A stretch of DNA of 6,009 nt, taken from contig JAGOEY010000116.1 of NCBI GenBank assembly GCA_017997515.1, positions 1-6,009 on the forward strand, read 5' to 3'. Shown in pieces: positions 4,409 to 6,009 of this stretch; position 1 is the stretch's first letter, and the number at the start of each line of letters is the position of its first letter. Origin of the DNA: Burkholderiaceae bacterium (GTDB taxonomy: Bacteria > Pseudomonadota > Gammaproteobacteria > Burkholderiales > Burkholderiaceae). The notes beneath the pieces are model-generated. The model saw only the letters and a list, made by a program, of their open reading frames with translations. It did no database searches and was not told the DNA's origin. A program made the translations under genes and the position numbers.

Positions 4409-6009
4409 ATGTTTGAGTTTGTCCGCAAGCACTCCAAGATCTTCATGGGCTTGATGTTCCTGCTGATCGTCCCTTCGTTTATTTTGTTGGGTGTGGATGG
4501 CTATACCCGCAATGCGACCCAAACGGAAGCGGTGGCCCGGGTGGATGGCCAGGACATCACACGGGCCGAGTGGGACGCAGCCCATGCCCGGGTTGCTGAA
4601 GAGCTGCGTGCGACCAATCCGATGCTGGATTCGAAACAACTCGATTCCCCGCAGGCGCGGTACATATCGCTTGAGCGTTTGGTCAGTGACCGGGTACTGC
4701 TGGCGGCTGCGGCCAAGTCCAGGCTCACCACCAGTGATACACGGTTGGCGCGCGCGTTGCAAGAAGACCCCGCCATCACGTCTTTGCGCCGTGCCGATGG
4801 CACGTTGGACATGGACCGTTACCGCGCGTTGGTGGGGCGCCAGGGCATGACCCCAGAAATGTTTGAAAACCGGGTGCGTGGCGATCTCTCGTCGCGCCAG
4901 GTGCTGCAAGGCATTGCGGCAGGCAGCATTGTTCCATCCGCGCAGGCCGATGTGACCTTGGCTGCTTATTTTGAACAGCGTGAAATACAGACCGCTTTGT
5001 TCAAGGCGGCCGACTTTGTCTCGAAAGTCACGGTGACGGATGCCGAGATCGAGGCGTACTACAAAAGCAACCAGGCGCAATTCCATGTGCCAGAGCGGGC
5101 ATCCATCGAATACGTGGTGTTGGACCTCGACAGTGTCAAAAAGTCCATCACGGTGAATGAGACCGAACTCAAGGACTACTACCAGCAAAACCTGGAACGT
5201 TTTGCGGGTAAGGAAGAGCGCAAAGCGCGCCACATTCTGGTCAATGCGCCCAAGAGTGCATCAGATGCTGAGCGTAAAGAAGCACGTGCCAAGGCCGACC
5301 AATTGCTGGCCGATGTTCGCAAGAATCCCGCCAGTTTTGCCGATGTAGCTGCCAAAAATTCGCAGGACACTGGTTCTGCGGCCAGTGGTGGGGATCTGGG
5401 TTTCTTCACGCGTGGCGCAATGGTGAAACCATTTGAAGATGCGGCATTTGCACTCAAGAAGAATGAGATCAGCGATATCGTGGAGTCTGATTTTGGCTTT
5501 CACATCATCCAGGTCACAGACATCAAGACCCCGCCAGCGCGCAGTTTTGAGGAAATGCGCCCCACGCTGGAGGCCGAGTTCCGCCAACAGACTGCACAAC
5601 GCAAATTTGCGGAATCGGCCGAGGCATTTACCAACGGTGTGTTTGAGCAGGCTGACAGCCTGAAGCCCGTGGCGCAGCGCCTGGGCTTGCCGATTCAAAC
5701 CGCTACCGTGGGGGCTGAGCCGCAAGCCGGTGCCAAAGGCGCATTGGCCAGCAAACGGTTCCTTGAATCAATTTTCAGTGCCGATTCGGTTGAGAAAAAA
5801 CGCAACACAGAAGCTGTTGAGATTGGCCCCAACCAACTCGCTGCCGGACGCGTTGTGCAGCACATGCCTGCCCACACACAGGCCTTGGCAGAGATCAAAG
5901 ACCAAGTCCGGCAGCAGGTCGTTCAGCAGAAAGCTGCAGAGCTTGCCAAGAAAGAGGGCGCAATGAAGCTGGCGGCCTGGGCGGCCAATCCGACCAGTGC
6001 CAGCTTGCA
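4409..6009 (+). CDS. ppiD: Periplasmic folding chaperone / peptidyl-prolyl isomerase PpiD (3' end outside window)
   Basis: The frame is open from ATG 4409 to the window edge: 533 complete codons plus two bases, with about 100 residues expected to be missing. PpiD is anchored in the inner membrane next to the Sec translocon and helps newly exported proteins fold. A short basic N-terminus (RKHSK, 6-10) and one helix at about 11-29 fit a type II anchor. A SurA-like N-terminal chaperone region begins at '[14 protein letters not shown]' and runs to about 150. One parvulin (PPIC) domain lies at about 270-373, with H275, M338, F342 and H365 at catalytic positions. The downstream region is the usual split chaperone domain. 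A GAAAGAG ribosome site (4396-4402) precedes the start. The order hupB-ppiD is conserved in proteobacteria. Confidence 0.95.
   Translation, partial: MFEFVRKHSKIFMGLMFLLIVPSFILLGVDGYTRNATQTEAVARVDGQDITRAEWDAAHARVAEELRATNPMLDSKQLDSPQARYISLERLVSDRVLLAAAAKSRLTTSDTRLARALQEDPAITSLRRADGTLDMDRYRALVGRQGMTPEMFENRVRGDLSSRQVLQGIAAGSIVPSAQADVTLAAYFEQREIQTALFKAADFVSKVTVTDAEIEAYYKSNQAQFHVPERASIEYVVLDLDSVKKSITVNETELKDYYQQNLERFAGKEERKARHILVNAPKSASDAERKEARAKADQLLADVRKNPASFADVAAKNSQDTGSAASGGDLGFFTRGAMVKPFEDAAFALKKNEISDIVESDFGFHIIQVTDIKTPPARSFEEMRPTLEAEFRQQTAQRKFAESAEAFTNGVFEQADSLKPVAQRLGLPIQTATVGAEPQAGAKGALASKRFLESIFSADSVEKKRNTEAVEIGPNQLAAGRVVQHMPAHTQALAEIKDQVRQQVVQQKAAELAKKEGAMKLAAWAANPTSASL

Noticed and set aside
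4393..4411. CTTGAAA just before ppiD, resembling a heat-shock sigma-32 -35 box
   Set aside because: No CCCATNT-like -10 box lies at the correct spacing, and the -10 would fall at or after the start codon. The bases also overlap the ribosome site.
3935..5233. A 432-codon open frame on the - strand across hupB, tRNA-Val and ppiD
   Set aside because: It is antisense to three well-supported genes. Its middle part ([19 protein letters not shown]) is simply the reverse translation of the tRNA-Val gene, a known source of false hypothetical proteins.
1..6009. CRISPR array, insertion sequence, integron or phage remnant
   Set aside because: No tandem repeats with spacers, no transposase or integrase frames and no flanking direct repeats were seen. 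Although a tRNA gene is present, its 3' end is not repeated elsewhere in the window, so there is no sign of an integrated island.

Overview
This window looks like an ordinary chromosomal stretch from a GC-rich betaproteobacterium, most likely a member of the Comamonadaceae (Rhodoferax or Polaromonas-like). That placement is an inference from the protein sequences, the codon bias, and the gene orders uvrC-pgsA and hupB-tRNA-Val-ppiD. I see no mobile element, CRISPR array, phage gene or toxin system, and no clearly new biological system. The points worth a second look are in the regulatory DNA between genes and in one protein domain.

Bases 1-1563 (+ strand): the last 17 codons of uvrC (excision nuclease subunit C) are followed by pgsA (phosphatidylglycerophosphate synthase). 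pgsA has no Shine-Dalgarno sequence but has an extended -10-like box directly before its ATG. Its stop codon overlaps the GTG start of a ten-helix EamA/DMT-family transporter, so the two genes are probably translated together.

Bases 1553-3829: a LysR-type regulator on the - strand ends inside the 3' end of the transporter gene. On its other side it is divergent from a tartrate/D-malate dehydrogenase gene (dmlA/ttuC type). This regulator/dehydrogenase pair has the same layout as E. coli dmlR-dmlA. The AT-rich 128 bp between them carries three ATCTG half-sites, the probable operator region. A terminator-like hairpin lies about 95 bp after the dehydrogenase gene.

Bases 3828-6009 (+ strand): a near-consensus sigma-70 promoter drives hupB (HU protein). 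Its predicted transcript begins with a stable hairpin. A tRNA-Val(UAC) gene with encoded CCA follows 16 bp after hupB and probably shares its transcript. A strong intrinsic terminator follows the tRNA, and only 18 bp later ppiD begins. PpiD is a membrane-anchored periplasmic folding factor; it is cut by the window end after 533 codons. The ppiD parvulin domain keeps a canonical active site, unlike that of E. coli PpiD.
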